63,116 nt of DNA from contig CAKZUB010000015.1 in NCBI GenBank assembly GCA_937921505.1, forward strand, positions 1 to 63,116. Direction: 5' to 3'. This document shows, piece by piece, positions 17,163-25,404 of the stretch. The translations under genes were made by a program, and so were the position numbers. Under the pieces are notes generated by a model. The model was not told where the DNA came from. It saw nothing but the letters and a program-made list of their open reading frames with translations, and did not search any database. Each line of letters starts with the position of its first letter. Position 1 is the first letter of the stretch. Source of the stretch: an uncultured Clostridia bacterium (GTDB lineage: Bacteria; Bacillota; Clostridia; Lachnospirales; Cellulosilyticaceae).

Positions 17163-17675
17163 CTAGTCTTTTTCTTCTACTAAAGAATACATTTTCATAT
17201 CAATTACCTTTCCGTTTTTTACCGCGTTTTTCCTCAAAACGCCTTCACAAACAAAGCCGGACTTTTCGAGGATACGACAAGAAGCAATATTATCAACAAA
17301 GGGTTCGGCATAAATCCGAATAATATCTGTATGGTCAAAAATGTAGCGACATGCTTGTTTAACAGCACTTGTTCCAACTCCCAGCCCCCAATATGGCTCA
17401 GCGATATAATAACCCATTTCTGCGGTTCGGAAGTGTATATTATCTTTGCGAAAAATCCCAATACTTCCGACTACTTTATCATCGATGGTTATAGCAAATG
17501 CGTAGGTTCTATCTATATCAGAATTCAACATTGCCACGATATATTCTTGTGCATCGCTAACCGTATAAGGAAACGGCAACCCATCACGTAAATTGTCATG
17601 GATTTTTTTGTTATTTAGTGCTTCAGAAAGACAGGGTGCATCTTCTAATCTCCAAAAACGTATTTTACAATCCAT
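17163..17675 (-). CDS. GNAT acetyltransferase, RimJ/RimL type
   Basis: This 170-residue N-acetyltransferase begins CKIRFWRLEDAPCLSEALNN, and carries the acetyl-CoA site GYYIAEPYWGLGVGTSAVKQ (about 92-111) and the late motif ASCRILEKSGFVCEGVLRKN. The pattern is that of the RimJ/RimL group acting on protein N-termini or small amines. An upstream in-frame ATG exists, but GGAGGGTTGATA directly before ATG 17675 decides the start. No attC separates it from its neighbours, so attC loss or a multigene cassette is likely. Confidence 0.88.
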   Translation of the reverse strand: MDCKIRFWRLEDAPCLSEALNNKKIHDNLRDGLPFPYTVSDAQEYIVAMLNSDIDRTYAFAITIDDKVVGSIGIFRKDNIHFRTAEMGYYIAEPYWGLGVGTSAVKQACRYIFDHTDIIRIYAEPFVDNIASCRILEKSGFVCEGVLRKNAVKNGKVIDMKMYSLVEEKD

Positions 17676-17736
17676 TATCAACCCTCCAAATACTATTGTC
17701 ATAAATAAACTTAAAATGCCAATATCATTTAATTAT

Positions 17737-18225
17737 TTATATTAACCGTGGAAGCTCTAAAGGCAAATGATCAATTCCCCTAAACTCTCTAACAATTATA
17801 GACTTTATTTTGATTTTAAGTTCTGGTTTAACATATGTAATACACATCTGCCACTTCCCACCTATACTTTTACAATCATCTTCAATTAAAACATTAGGCA
17901 TAACTGATTCAATAATGTCTCTGTACTTTTGATTGCTACTTCTATAATATAACTGAGTTCCTTCAAATCCAAGCTTTAACATATTTTCCTTAATTTTTTT
18001 TATTTCTTTTGGTCTTCTGCTTGATGTACAGTAAATCACATCTGCACCTTGTTCATGCCATGACTTAATAACATTCACAGCATTATTTATCGGAAGATAA
18101 GTTGAGTGATTAAAATATTGAAATATATTAACTGGCCTCAAAATTGTCCCTTCAGTAAAAATCATTATCTTTAATCTATATGAATCAATCTTCTTAGTTT
18201 TTTTTGAGAGCCTTAAATATCCCAT
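17737..18225 (-). CDS. HAD-fold-like protein lacking the nucleophile
   Basis: This 162-residue protein has a HAD-like arrangement. A first strand ends IFTEGTILRP where HAD enzymes have DxDGT, a motif II-like DVIYCTSSRRPKEIKK follows, and a motif IV-like NVLIEDDCKSIG is near residue 130. The nucleophilic aspartate is replaced by phenylalanine and the second by glutamate, so catalysis by the usual phospho-aspartate route seems impossible. It could be a binding protein or a degenerate phosphatase. GGAGGAATGTT supports ATG 18225 over an upstream ATG. Confidence 0.6.
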   Translation of the reverse strand: MGYLRLSKKTKKIDSYRLKIMIFTEGTILRPVNIFQYFNHSTYLPINNAVNVIKSWHEQGADVIYCTSSRRPKEIKKIKENMLKLGFEGTQLYYRSSNQKYRDIIESVMPNVLIEDDCKSIGGKWQMCITYVKPELKIKIKSIIVREFRGIDHLPLELPRLI

Positions 18226-18387
18226 AACATTCCTCCGATAGTAACCAATCATTATATTTAAATAGCTAGTCTACCTTTCATCTTGATATTAATTCCTTTA
18301 GAATACTAATATCTTTGAAATTATTTATTACTCTTGCAGAAATTGTCCTATTAGTAACGTCTTTTTAATAATTAAGATTTTTGTGAA

Positions 18388-19170
18388 CTATTTTCTATAC
18401 CACTCATAAGGAATAGCATTATTATCTTCAAACAAATTAGGATTACGCTCTAAAAATGAGGTCGTCAAATCTGCCATACCTAAAGCATCACACAAGAGAC
18501 TTTCAGCATCGCCAATAAATCCTTTTTGGGCAATACGAGTATAAACAAATGGCTCTAGCATTTTATCATAGTTTTGTGATACATCACCTAGGGCATTATA
18601 ATGTCTACGTAATGGGCGATCAATTGTACAACCTTTTGGAGTTGCAATTTTCAATTGTTGATATGTATCAGTAAGTCTCATCGGAATAGCATGCCATTCT
18701 TCAACACTATGTATAAATGTATTACTTCTTAGACTACAACCAAGAAATAAAATTTTTGCTTTTCGATCATAAAGTTTCCCCCAGCAACTATAGCGTGGAC
18801 AAGGTGTATCCCATCTTTCCTCACCAGCGACATAATTGACGGCATCTGCACCATATGCAGCAACTGAATGGGTTGGATGCCAGGAACGTATAACATTTGT
18901 TCTTTTTAAAAAGAGATTAGACAATATCCCGACACAAGATGGCTCTGTTTCAGGTGAAAAAACATTATATTGATCATTGATCTGTGCCCATGTATGAGTG
19001 GGGAAAATAAGCAATCCTTCTTTCATATATTCCATAAATGCATCCAAAACTGTATTTGCTCCATTCTCAACTTTCCCAACTGACTTCATTGAGGAATGAA
19101 CCAGCAAGGTATCTGTTGGCTGAACACCAATATTCATAATGGAAGATATAATATCATTTTTATTATACAT
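18388..19170 (-). CDS. Aminoglycoside N(3)-acetyltransferase-like protein (AAC(3) family)
   Basis: This 260-residue protein matches the antibiotic acetyltransferase family. Visible landmarks are DTLLVHSSMKSVGKV (about 20-34), LLIFPTHTW, NVIRSWHPTHSVAAYG (about 93-108), ILFLGCSLRSNTFIHSVEEW and the terminal catalytic region. AAC(3) enzymes acetylate the 3-amino group of 2-deoxystreptamine aminoglycosides, but chromosomal YokD-like relatives may have other substrates. It is a typical integron cargo class. The ATG at 19170 has GGAGG at good spacing. No attC is seen directly downstream. Confidence 0.88.
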   Translation of the reverse strand: MYNKNDIISSIMNIGVQPTDTLLVHSSMKSVGKVENGANTVLDAFMEYMKEGLLIFPTHTWAQINDQYNVFSPETEPSCVGILSNLFLKRTNVIRSWHPTHSVAAYGADAVNYVAGEERWDTPCPRYSCWGKLYDRKAKILFLGCSLRSNTFIHSVEEWHAIPMRLTDTYQQLKIATPKGCTIDRPLRRHYNALGDVSQNYDKMLEPFVYTRIAQKGFIGDAESLLCDALGMADLTTSFLERNPNLFEDNNAIPYEWYRK

Positions 19171-19215
19171 CAAATTACCTCCATAATTAGTAATAGGCTA
19201 TACCATTTCTTGTTT

Positions 19216-19700
19216 CAAAACTTATAAAAAAATTTCAATAATGATCTTGTACAATCAAGTGAAGTTCGGTAGATAATAGATGCAGCTTAAAAATATTATA
19301 ACAATTTGAAATATTACACTAATAATATACCATATTGTAAAGTAAGGAGAATAGAGTAAATTAAAATAAAAAAACATACAAGTATGAAAATAGGCAGGAG
19401 TACGATAAAAGCAAAGGTTTCAATGTATTTATCACTCCACATGAATGAGAAGACTAATGTGATACATGATACACAAAAAAGTTTTGAAAAACTCCGTCCT
19501 ATTCTCATAGCTATGAGAAGATCAATTTTCGAAAATGGAAGGCGCTCTTCCAAAGTTGTTAAAAAACTTGGAACTTATGCTGATTTACATAAAAAACTAA
19601 ATGGTAAAGATTCAATTGATGGGGCAAAAAAATATGTAGATCAATTGATTCAAAAGGAAAAAGAAGATTTGCATGGAAATATCACAAAAATATAAATTTG
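19216..19700 (+). mobile_element. Hairpin-repeat element copy A with IS1634-like transposase fragment
   Basis: From 19216 to about 19410 the sequence matches the leader part of repeats at 23210, 30803 and 42705. The plus strand then encodes RRSIFENGRRSSKVVKKLGT, an N-terminal segment like IS1634-type transposases, in a truncated reading frame ending at 19695. The left hairpin end and the rest of the transposase are absent. Confidence 0.6.
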
Positions 19701-19794
19701 ATTTTGATATAAACTTAATTCTTTTGAGGCTAATTTATGGCAGGATTATATTTCCTTCTTCAAAGCTTGTAACATATAACGCTTAAAAGAAGAT

Positions 19795-19975
19795 AAATCA
19801 ATGGAGGTGGAGTATATGACACTTTTAGAGAGACAGGGAGAAGTTTCAAGAAGGTAGAGAAGAAGGTAAGAAAGAAGCGGCAAGAGCGTTACTTGATTTA
19901 TTAGATGATGAAACAATAGCATCAAGAATAGGTCTTCCGTTAGAAGAAGTAAAAGCTTTAAGAAAAGAATAGATA
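19795..19975 (+). pseudogene. Rpn-type (PD-(D/E)XK transposase-like) C-terminal fragment, frameshifted
   Basis: The C-terminal part of a recombination-promoting nuclease family protein is recognisable. The ATG-GAGGTGGAGTAT segment is followed by a two-base loss that shifts frame relative to the copies at 24039, 31614 and 33000. The last part encodes IGLPLEEVKALRKE and a stop. A hairpin terminator follows. Confidence 0.7.
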
Positions 19976-20022
19976 AAATCCTTGAACTACTCGAAGAACA
20001 AGTAGTTCGAGGATTTTTATGT
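19976..20022 (+). terminator. Terminator of the Rpn-like repeat
   Basis: AAAATCCTTGAACTACT pairs with AGTAGTTCGAGGATTTTT. The same hairpin follows the Rpn-like fragments at 31798-31845 and 33243-33290. Confidence 0.8.
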
Positions 20023-20047
20023 TTTAATGAATTAGCTCCTGTTAAAT

Positions 20048-20095
20048 AAGAAATTAACAGTCAATATCTGTTTTTACAATAGTACTTGTATCTAC
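20048..20095 (-). pseudogene. Collapsed DUF5131 gene, copy 2
   Basis: The last few codons of DUF5131 (AATTAACAGTCAAT) are joined to a short piece from near its 5' end (TTTTTACAATAGTACTTG) and then straight to the end of the 50-residue membrane-protein gene. Nearly all of the 235-codon gene is deleted. The junctions fall at short shared sequences such as CTCCTCTTT. Confidence 0.7.
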
Positions 20096-20244
20096 TCCTC
20101 TTTATTTTTGCTAATATAAATATCTAATGCCTTTATACCTCTTTTTGCAAGCTTAACAAAAAGAACAAAGCTATAAATACCTATACCCATAAACAATAAG
20201 ATTGTAGCTAAATTTACTATTGAAAAAATTGCCATTCCCGTCAT
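20092..20244 (-). CDS. 50-residue single-pass membrane protein, copy 2
   Basis: This copy keeps the full 50-codon frame although the adjacent DUF5131 gene has collapsed. It has the same hydrophobic helix and basic C-terminal tail as the copies at 14221 and 25176, ending in SKNKEE. The ribosome binding site AGGAGG is better than in copy 1. Persistence without its partner suggests either recent loss of DUF5131 or a function of its own. Confidence 0.68.
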   Translation of the reverse strand: MTGMAIFSIVNLATILLFMGIGIYSFVLFVKLAKRGIKALDIYISKNKEE

Positions 20245-20303
20245 ATTAAACCTCCTAAATTTATTTTATAAAAATTAAAAATATGTAATCTTTAAACCTC
20301 CAT

Positions 20304-20325
20304 GTTATCTGAGATATCTCTAAAA
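20304..20325 (+). mobile_element. IS91-family right-end scar
   Basis: Only the last 22 bases of the IS91-like right end remain (GTTATCTGAGATATCTC then TAAAA), abutting the core GTTAGAT at 20326. They are fused at a GTTA to the conserved CCATGTTA that follows every copy of the 50-residue gene. Confidence 0.6.
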
Positions 20326-20381
20326 GTTAGATGAAGTATATCACAACCACCCTCGTATTAAAGTGAACAAAGATAGTCATA

Positions 20382-21314
20382 CTAAATATCCTTAAAAGTT
20401 TCTTTTAATACAACACCTGTCATCACATTATAAAACTGCTCAGGTTCTTCAATAAAAGGAAAATGTGCAGAATTATCGAACCAAATCAATCGTTTTTGTG
20501 GAGCATTTACTTTATGATAATATTCTTCAACAAGTTCAGAAGGAACTAAATAATCATACCTACCACTGATATAGTAAACTGGAATATCAAAGCTAAAATA
20601 CTCATCAGTTAATTTAACTTTTGATTCTTCCCATAAATAGTAGCATGAAAAGTCAATCCCCTTAGCAAAATTTTCTTTATCCTGTTCACTATACTCAAGA
20701 CAAGAATTAATTATATTACCAAAATCAATAGCACTATGTAACCCTCCACCGCATTTCTCAACTTCACCAATAATCAAAAATCTCTTTTCGTTGCTATCGA
20801 AGGGTGGGGCACCAAGTCTAGTTAAACTACTAATAATATCTTCATTGCCTTGTTCCTTAGCTGTCTTTAAAGCAAAGTTATATTGAATTTGAGGAGTTCG
20901 TTGGGCGTCAACTACCTGACCTATTCCGATATAAGCAAAAAAATCATCTGGATGTTCTTTTATTAAGTAAGTACCTAAAATACTACCCCAAGAATGTCCC
21001 GCTAGAAATATCTTTTCCTTCTTAAACTCTTTTTTTAAATATTGAACAATATCATAGGTATCTGATAGTAATTGTTTTAAAGTCATTGTTTCAGGAGATA
21101 ATGCTTCATTATATGACTTACCAGCTCCACGTTGGTCCCAATTAACTACAATAAAATCATCCTCTAATTTTTTAAAATAATCGCTAAATGGTATTAAAGA
21201 AAATCCTGGGCCACCGTGTAAAAACAAGATAACAGGTTTACTAATGTCTTCACCTTTACACATTATCCATTGCTCGGTTTTACCTATAATTATTTTTTTA
21301 AATAAATTTATCAT
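20382..21314 (-). CDS. Alpha/beta hydrolase, proline iminopeptidase-like
   Basis: This 310-residue enzyme has the alpha/beta-hydrolase order of motifs. The oxyanion-hole HGGPGFSL comes near residue 33, then VNWDQRGAGKSYNEA, the nucleophile elbow FLAGHSWGSILGTYL near residue 105, the acid in YISGRYDYLVPSELVEEYY and the His in DNSAHFPFIEEPEQF. The HGGPG and DQRGxGxS motifs point to the proline iminopeptidase group (S33). AGGAGTTG precedes the ATG. On its strand attC site 3 lies just upstream, and a core ATCTAAC carrying an IS91 scar lies downstream. Confidence 0.88.
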   Translation of the reverse strand: MINLFKKIIIGKTEQWIMCKGEDISKPVILFLHGGPGFSLIPFSDYFKKLEDDFIVVNWDQRGAGKSYNEALSPETMTLKQLLSDTYDIVQYLKKEFKKEKIFLAGHSWGSILGTYLIKEHPDDFFAYIGIGQVVDAQRTPQIQYNFALKTAKEQGNEDIISSLTRLGAPPFDSNEKRFLIIGEVEKCGGGLHSAIDFGNIINSCLEYSEQDKENFAKGIDFSCYYLWEESKVKLTDEYFSFDIPVYYISGRYDYLVPSELVEEYYHKVNAPQKRLIWFDNSAHFPFIEEPEQFYNVMTGVVLKETFKDI

Positions 21315-21380
21315 TATCTTTTCAACTCCTATTTTTTATTTTCTAGTACATCATGATGACTAGTTAGTGTGATATATTTC

Positions 21381-21510
21381 ATCTAACGTCCTCGCACTCA
21401 AGACGTTCCTCAGCCTTAGATAACTCTTATCTTGGGCTGAGAAATGTGCTTTGGCTTCTTCGAAGATATACCCATATGTTGCCAAAGCAAACTTGAGTGC
21501 ATTGTTGAAC
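21381..21510 (-). other. attC site 3 (130 bp)
   Basis: The plus strand runs from ATCTAAC through GCACTCAAGACG and CTCAGCC arms to AACTTGAGTGCATT and GTTGAAC. The CTCAGCCTTAGATAA and TTATCTTGGGCTGAG blocks form an inner stem. The site separates the hydrolase cassette (20382) from the GyrI-like cassette (21857). Sites at 38218 and 41651 are close relatives. Confidence 0.9.
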
Positions 21511-21772
21511 TAGCGCGACGGCTTTTTCGATTAACCTAGCTTATTCTTTCTGTAACATAGCCTTTAATATTCTGCATACTCATGGTATACTAAACTTAGT
21601 TATTTACAATTTCGTGGTAATTAGTTCTATATTTTCAGTCATAAATGTTTGTTTTATTATGGGAAACATACACTTCCCTAGTTCCGCGACTTCGTTCAAC
21701 AAGATATCTCAGATAACACCCCCTGTCTTTGGATAGGGTTATTTTTTTGTGTTATCAGATATATCCCTAAAA
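21504..21772 (+). mobile_element. Short nonautonomous IS91-like element
   Basis: A 269-bp sequence starts at GTTGAAC of attC site 3 and ends CCTAAAA against GTTAGAT at 21773. Its twin lies at 40404-40682. It carries only the two ends of the longer IS91-like copies, including the right-end hairpin (GATATCTCAGATAAC to GTTATCAGATATATC), and no open reading frame. Confidence 0.75.
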
Positions 21773-21856
21773 GTTAGATGATGGATGGGGCGGAATACGC
21801 CAAGAAATTAAACTTTAACTTCTTTAGCTAGTAAGTAGGATTAATTTAATGAATCA

Positions 21857-22357
21857 TTATATTTTATCAACAATTGGCAACCAAAACTCTACTAAAATAT
21901 TATTGTATGTTCCTTCACATGGTGGATACACTTCCATTTCAGGTGCATTTGCATGTATATATCTTGAATTTGGTAACCATTTAGTAAATGCATACATCTC
22001 AGCTTCTATTAGAGAATCTGGCATTTCCCCCTTGTTTTTAAAAATAGCCCATTTAGATGATGGTATCGTATATTCTTCTAAATCTAAACCATCTATTGCC
22101 TTATCACTTTCAATACCTATGTAAAAATTAAAACTTCTATTACTAGGATCATCTTCTACACAAGAAACTCCAATTATCATACTATTTGTTTCTACCCCAC
22201 ACGCACTATCTCTAAGCTCTTTAAAAATGTCAAACAAATCATCTTCCCTACATTTTTGCCAAAATTGTCCGAATAATTCATTGTCTGTTCCAGATATCCA
22301 AGTCTTACGTCCAACTATTCTAAATCCCTGTTTTTCTTCAATTCTTATTTCTACCAT
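21857..22357 (-). CDS. GyrI-like / AraC effector-binding domain protein
   Basis: This 166-residue protein is a stand-alone GyrI-like small-molecule-binding domain. It begins MVEIRIEEKQGFRIVGRKTW, includes FWQKCREDDLFDIFKELRD and MIIGVSCVEDD, and ends NNILVEFWLPIVDK, the typical terminal strand. Related domains occur in SbmC/GyrI and in multidrug-responsive AraC regulators. Such proteins may bind or hydrolyse toxic compounds. GGAGGAAGAAT precedes the ATG. An IS91-like element is inserted at the core downstream of it. Confidence 0.82.
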   Translation of the reverse strand: MVEIRIEEKQGFRIVGRKTWISGTDNELFGQFWQKCREDDLFDIFKELRDSACGVETNSMIIGVSCVEDDPSNRSFNFYIGIESDKAIDGLDLEEYTIPSSKWAIFKNKGEMPDSLIEAEMYAFTKWLPNSRYIHANAPEMEVYPPCEGTYNNILVEFWLPIVDKI

Positions 22358-22427
22358 TTTATTCTTCCTCCATAAATTCTCACTTACGAAAACTACAACC
22401 TTTTCTCATTAAATAGCACCATCTGTT

Positions 22428-22486
22428 ATCTAACGTCTCCTCTGCACTTCCTTAACACTATCCCCCTTCGCTCCACATTGTAGAAT
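22428..22486 (-). other. Degenerate attC-like site
   Basis: ATCTAACGTCTCC at 22428-22440 is a convincing core and L box, but the far end (ATTGTAGAAT) departs from GTTRRRY and the arms pair poorly. It lies in the right place between the GyrI-like cassette and the kinase-like cassette. It may be a decayed site. Confidence 0.5.
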
Positions 22487-22527
22487 ATCTAAAGATTGTG
22501 AACTAACTTAACTTCGTGCTCTCCTCA

Positions 22528-23079
22528 TTAGGCGAAAGAACATTTTTGCTTTATATTGTTCATAATTATATTTGCTATTTTATCCACTGATAAACTACCG
22601 TCAACAATTAAATCGGATAATTTCATATTTTCATTATGCTCTACAAAACAACGTCTTGACCTTGTTAAATAAAAACTTAAATCACTCATAATTGCATCAA
22701 CAGTGGACTCTTTATAATCTCTTATAATACGTCTTGCCAAAGATATATCAAGAGGTGTTTCAATAAACACTGTCATATCAATAAAGTCTTTCACAGGGTA
22801 GTTTTGTCTGCCAAATGGATAATCTAAAATGATAAAATCTACATTCTCACTTTTGATTATATTCTTTATTTCACCTACTAATAATGATAAATCCCATTCA
22901 CTGGGATCTGAACCATTTTCAATCCACTCACATATGTTTTCAGGTTGCTTCACATATTCATAATTATCAAAGTATAATGCTTTTGCATTATTTAATTGAT
23001 TACATAGTTCTCTTGTAATAGTTGTTTTTCCACCACCAGCATTTGCTGAAATTGATATAACAAAAGGTCTTTCTATCAT
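22528..23079 (-). CDS. P-loop kinase, uridine kinase-like
   Basis: This 183-residue protein has an N-terminal Walker A motif SANAGGGKTTITRELCNQL (about 11-29), a Walker B-like VDFIILDYPFG near residue 80 and an arginine-rich lid region DISLARRIIRDYK. The order fits nucleoside or small-molecule kinases of the uridine kinase/adenylylsulphate kinase group. The substrate is not evident. GGAGGG precedes the ATG at usual spacing. It is a single-gene cassette whose upstream flank ends at AGAGAAC, where hairpin-repeat copy B begins. Confidence 0.8.
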   Translation of the reverse strand: MIERPFVISISANAGGGKTTITRELCNQLNNAKALYFDNYEYVKQPENICEWIENGSDPSEWDLSLLVGEIKNIIKSENVDFIILDYPFGRQNYPVKDFIDMTVFIETPLDISLARRIIRDYKESTVDAIMSDLSFYLTRSRRCFVEHNENMKLSDLIVDGSLSVDKIANIIMNNIKQKCSFA

Positions 23080-23209
23080 GGTTGTTACCCTCCCAATTCA
23101 AAAGAAAATACAAACAGTCATAAGTTCACAATATAAAACAAATGTGAACTAAACTCCTTTCAAACAATCACTTAAAGTCAGCACATAGTTCAAAAGAATT
23201 TCAGAGAAC

Positions 23210-23590
23210 TATGGGACTCCCGATACTCATGAGTGAGGTGCCCGTTTTTGCAACTTATACTTATACATAGTAGTACTATAAGAAAACTTATAGAAAAATT
23301 TCAATACTGATCTTGTACAATCAAGTGAAGTTGAGCAGACAATTAATGCAGCTTGAAAATGTTATAACAATTTAAAATATTACACTAATAATATACCATA
23401 TTGTAGAAGTAAGGAGAATAGAGTAAATTAAAATAACATATAAGTGTGAAAATAGGCACGAGTATGATAAAAGCAAGGGTTTCCATGTATTTATTCTTTA
23501 AACCTTAAAAAATTCATAGGGAGGGGTAACTTTCAATTCGATTTGGAGCTTGTCGACGGAGAAGTGAAAGTTATGAACCCTTATATACTA
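23210..23590 (+). mobile_element. Hairpin-repeat element copy B
   Basis: It begins TATGGGACTCCC right after AGAGAAC, contains the left palindrome around ACTCATGAGT, the shared leader, and a degenerate hairpin (GGGAGGGGTAACTTTCA with TGAAAGTTA) at 23519-23580. Shortly downstream the plus strand encodes INALHDAFDFCTDYQIATTS, which resembles a C-terminal transposase fragment. Confidence 0.6.
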
Positions 23591-23604
23591 GAACTGATTT
23601 TATC

Positions 23605-23675
23605 AATGCTTTACATGATGCTTTTGACTTTTGCACAGACTATCAAATTGCAACAACAAGTAAGATAAAAAAATT
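23605..23675 (+). pseudogene. Transposase C-terminal fragment (IS1634/IS4-like)
   Basis: TRTDFINALHDAFDFCTDYQ followed by IATTSKIKKF and a stop is encoded here without any start. I assign it to an IS1634-like transposase by resemblance only. It lies in the same orientation as the N-terminal fragments at 19500 and 31058. Confidence 0.45.
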
Positions 23676-23969
23676 TTAGAGGTATAAAAAATAAGAAACA
23701 TTACTCACTTTTTAGAATAACAATAACTCCTACAAAGCCTTAAACATCAAAGCTTTATAAGAACTTTATTTGCGCCAAGTGTCAAGCAGGGGATATTATA
23801 GCATATAAAAAAAGAAATTTTAAGCCTAACAAACTCTACTTTAACAAGGTTGTCACATTTAAGGAAGGTAAATAATGGTCAAATAGAAATAAGAAAATCA
23901 TTTTAAAGGAGCCTGAATTAGGCTATAATATAAGTATATAAGGACAGATGCAATGAAGATCATAGCTTA

Positions 23970-24353
23970 GTACTAGGAGATGAAACAACAAAACTCTTCT
24001 TAAATACAAAAGGAACGATAAAAGATGTAGACAGCGAAATGCTAGAATTTCTAACATACATTGAACAATCTACAGATGAGGTTGCAAATGCTTCAAAAAG
24101 TCAACTTGTAAAAGAAATTAATAAGAAGGTAAAACGCTTAAGAGAAGATAAATCAATGGAGGTGGAGTATATGACACTTTTAGAGAGAGACAAGGAGAAG
24201 TTTCAAGAAGGGAGAGAAGAAGGCAGAGAAGAAGGCAGAGAAGAAGGTAAGAAAGAAGCAGCAAGAGCGTTACTTGATTTATTAGATGATGAAACAATAG
24301 CATCAAGAATAGGTCTTCCGTTAGAAGAAGTAAAAGCTTTAAGAAAAGAATAG
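23970..24353 (+). pseudogene. Rpn-family PD-(D/E)XK transposase-like protein, C-terminal fragment
   Basis: An open stretch encodes FLNTKGTIKDVDSEMLEFLT and continues without a stop to IGLPLEEVKALRKE, about 115 codons. This is the C-terminal third of recombination-promoting nuclease family proteins. A charged EGREEGREEGREEGKKE repeat lies in the middle. The catalytic N-terminal domain is absent. Shorter or disrupted copies are at 19795, 31345 and 32820. An internal ATG at 24039 could start a 104-residue peptide, but function is doubtful. Confidence 0.75.
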
Positions 24354-24359
24354 TTTGAT

Positions 24360-24402
24360 AATCCCTAAGATACAAGAGAAAATGTAGCTTAGGGATTTTT
24401 GT
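24360..24402 (+). terminator. Intrinsic terminator, twin of 13001-13045
   Basis: AATCCCTAAG pairs with CTTAGGGATTTTT. It is located between the Rpn-like fragment and the second DUF5131 gene. Confidence 0.85.
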
Positions 24403-24435
24403 GTTTTAATGAATTAGCTCTTATTAAAAAAATAA

Positions 24436-25143
24436 TTAACAGTCAATACTAGCTTTTCTTGCTTGACCACATAAATCTCTGACATTAAGTATATATGCCT
24501 TACCATCTTTTATAAAGTGAGTTCCACATTGTCTAAACTCAAAACGAACTCCTTTAGTTATGCATTGCTCACGGATAGATAAAACCCAATTGTAATTCAG
24601 AGCCCTTGCATTTCTATCAGATTCACCACCAACTATAACTAGTTCAACATTGTCCAGATACTTTTCAATATTTATCTCTTCAATGAGAGGCTGGCAAATT
24701 ATATTCCTATGTTTTATTGGGAAGGTAGCAAACAGAGAGAGCCTAAAGTCTGCTCTATCTTGATTTTCAACAGTGCAGCCAATAGTCACATTATCATATC
24801 CATTGTTCCAGTCACTTGGAATACAGCGTAAAAACCTTTCAATTCTCTTTGTGAGAAAAATGAATTTTAAGTCTGATCGTTCTTTTATCATTTGCCAACA
24901 TTCTTCTCGCCACTTGTCAGCTTCTTCAATAAGAAAATCTGTAGAAAAGCATAGGTACACGGTTTGACCAGATCTTATTTTATATTCACCTTTTTTATTC
25001 TTTGCAACAGGCGCATTAAAATTATCTGTTTTTACAACAGTACTTGTATTTACTCCTCTTTTAGCATCACCTTTATGAATATAGCAGTATTTGCATCCTT
25101 CGCTATATTTATGACAGCCACGCCACGGACTCCACATTGCCAT
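24436..25143 (-). CDS. DUF5131 (phage Gp37/Gp68-like) protein, copy 3
   Basis: This 235-residue protein differs from the copy at 13481 by only a handful of residues. The same WSPWRGCHKYSEGCKYCY motif and all later motifs are intact. Changes are mostly conservative (for example PNDW to PSDW, MFATFP to LFATFP), so both copies look functional. The downstream and upstream flanks are also duplicated, including the 50-residue membrane-protein gene. Repeated retention of the pair suggests selection or active duplication. Confidence 0.88.
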   Translation of the reverse strand: MAMWSPWRGCHKYSEGCKYCYIHKGDAKRGVNTSTVVKTDNFNAPVAKNKKGEYKIRSGQTVYLCFSTDFLIEEADKWREECWQMIKERSDLKFIFLTKRIERFLRCIPSDWNNGYDNVTIGCTVENQDRADFRLSLFATFPIKHRNIICQPLIEEINIEKYLDNVELVIVGGESDRNARALNYNWVLSIREQCITKGVRFEFRQCGTHFIKDGKAYILNVRDLCGQARKASIDC

Positions 25144-25175
25144 AGTAATCCCACCTATAATTTAGATTTATCATA

Positions 25176-25328
25176 TTAGTCTTCTTTGTTTTTGCTAATA
25201 TAAATATCTAATGCCTTTATTCCTCTTTTTGCAAGCTTAACAAAAAGAACAAAGCTATAAATACCTATACCCATAAACAATAAGATTGTAGCTAAATTTA
25301 CTATTGAAAAAATTGCCATTCCCGTCAT
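25176..25328 (-). CDS. 50-residue single-pass membrane protein, copy 3
   Basis: The 50-codon frame starts MTGMAIFSIVNLATILLFMG and keeps the basic tail of copies 1 and 2. The changes relative to copy 1 (Ser to Met, Ile to Val, Ala-Ile to Ala-Thr, Ser-Leu-Ile to Leu-Phe-Met) all lie in the hydrophobic helix and keep its character. The upstream AGGAGG is good. It precedes DUF5131 by 32 bases. Confidence 0.75.
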   Translation of the reverse strand: MTGMAIFSIVNLATILLFMGIGIYSFVLFVKLAKRGIKALDIYISKNKED

Positions 25329-25404
25329 ATTAAACCTCCTAAATTTATTTTATCACAATTAAAAAATATGTAATCTTTAAAACTCCATGTTATTTGAGGC
25401 CTAG

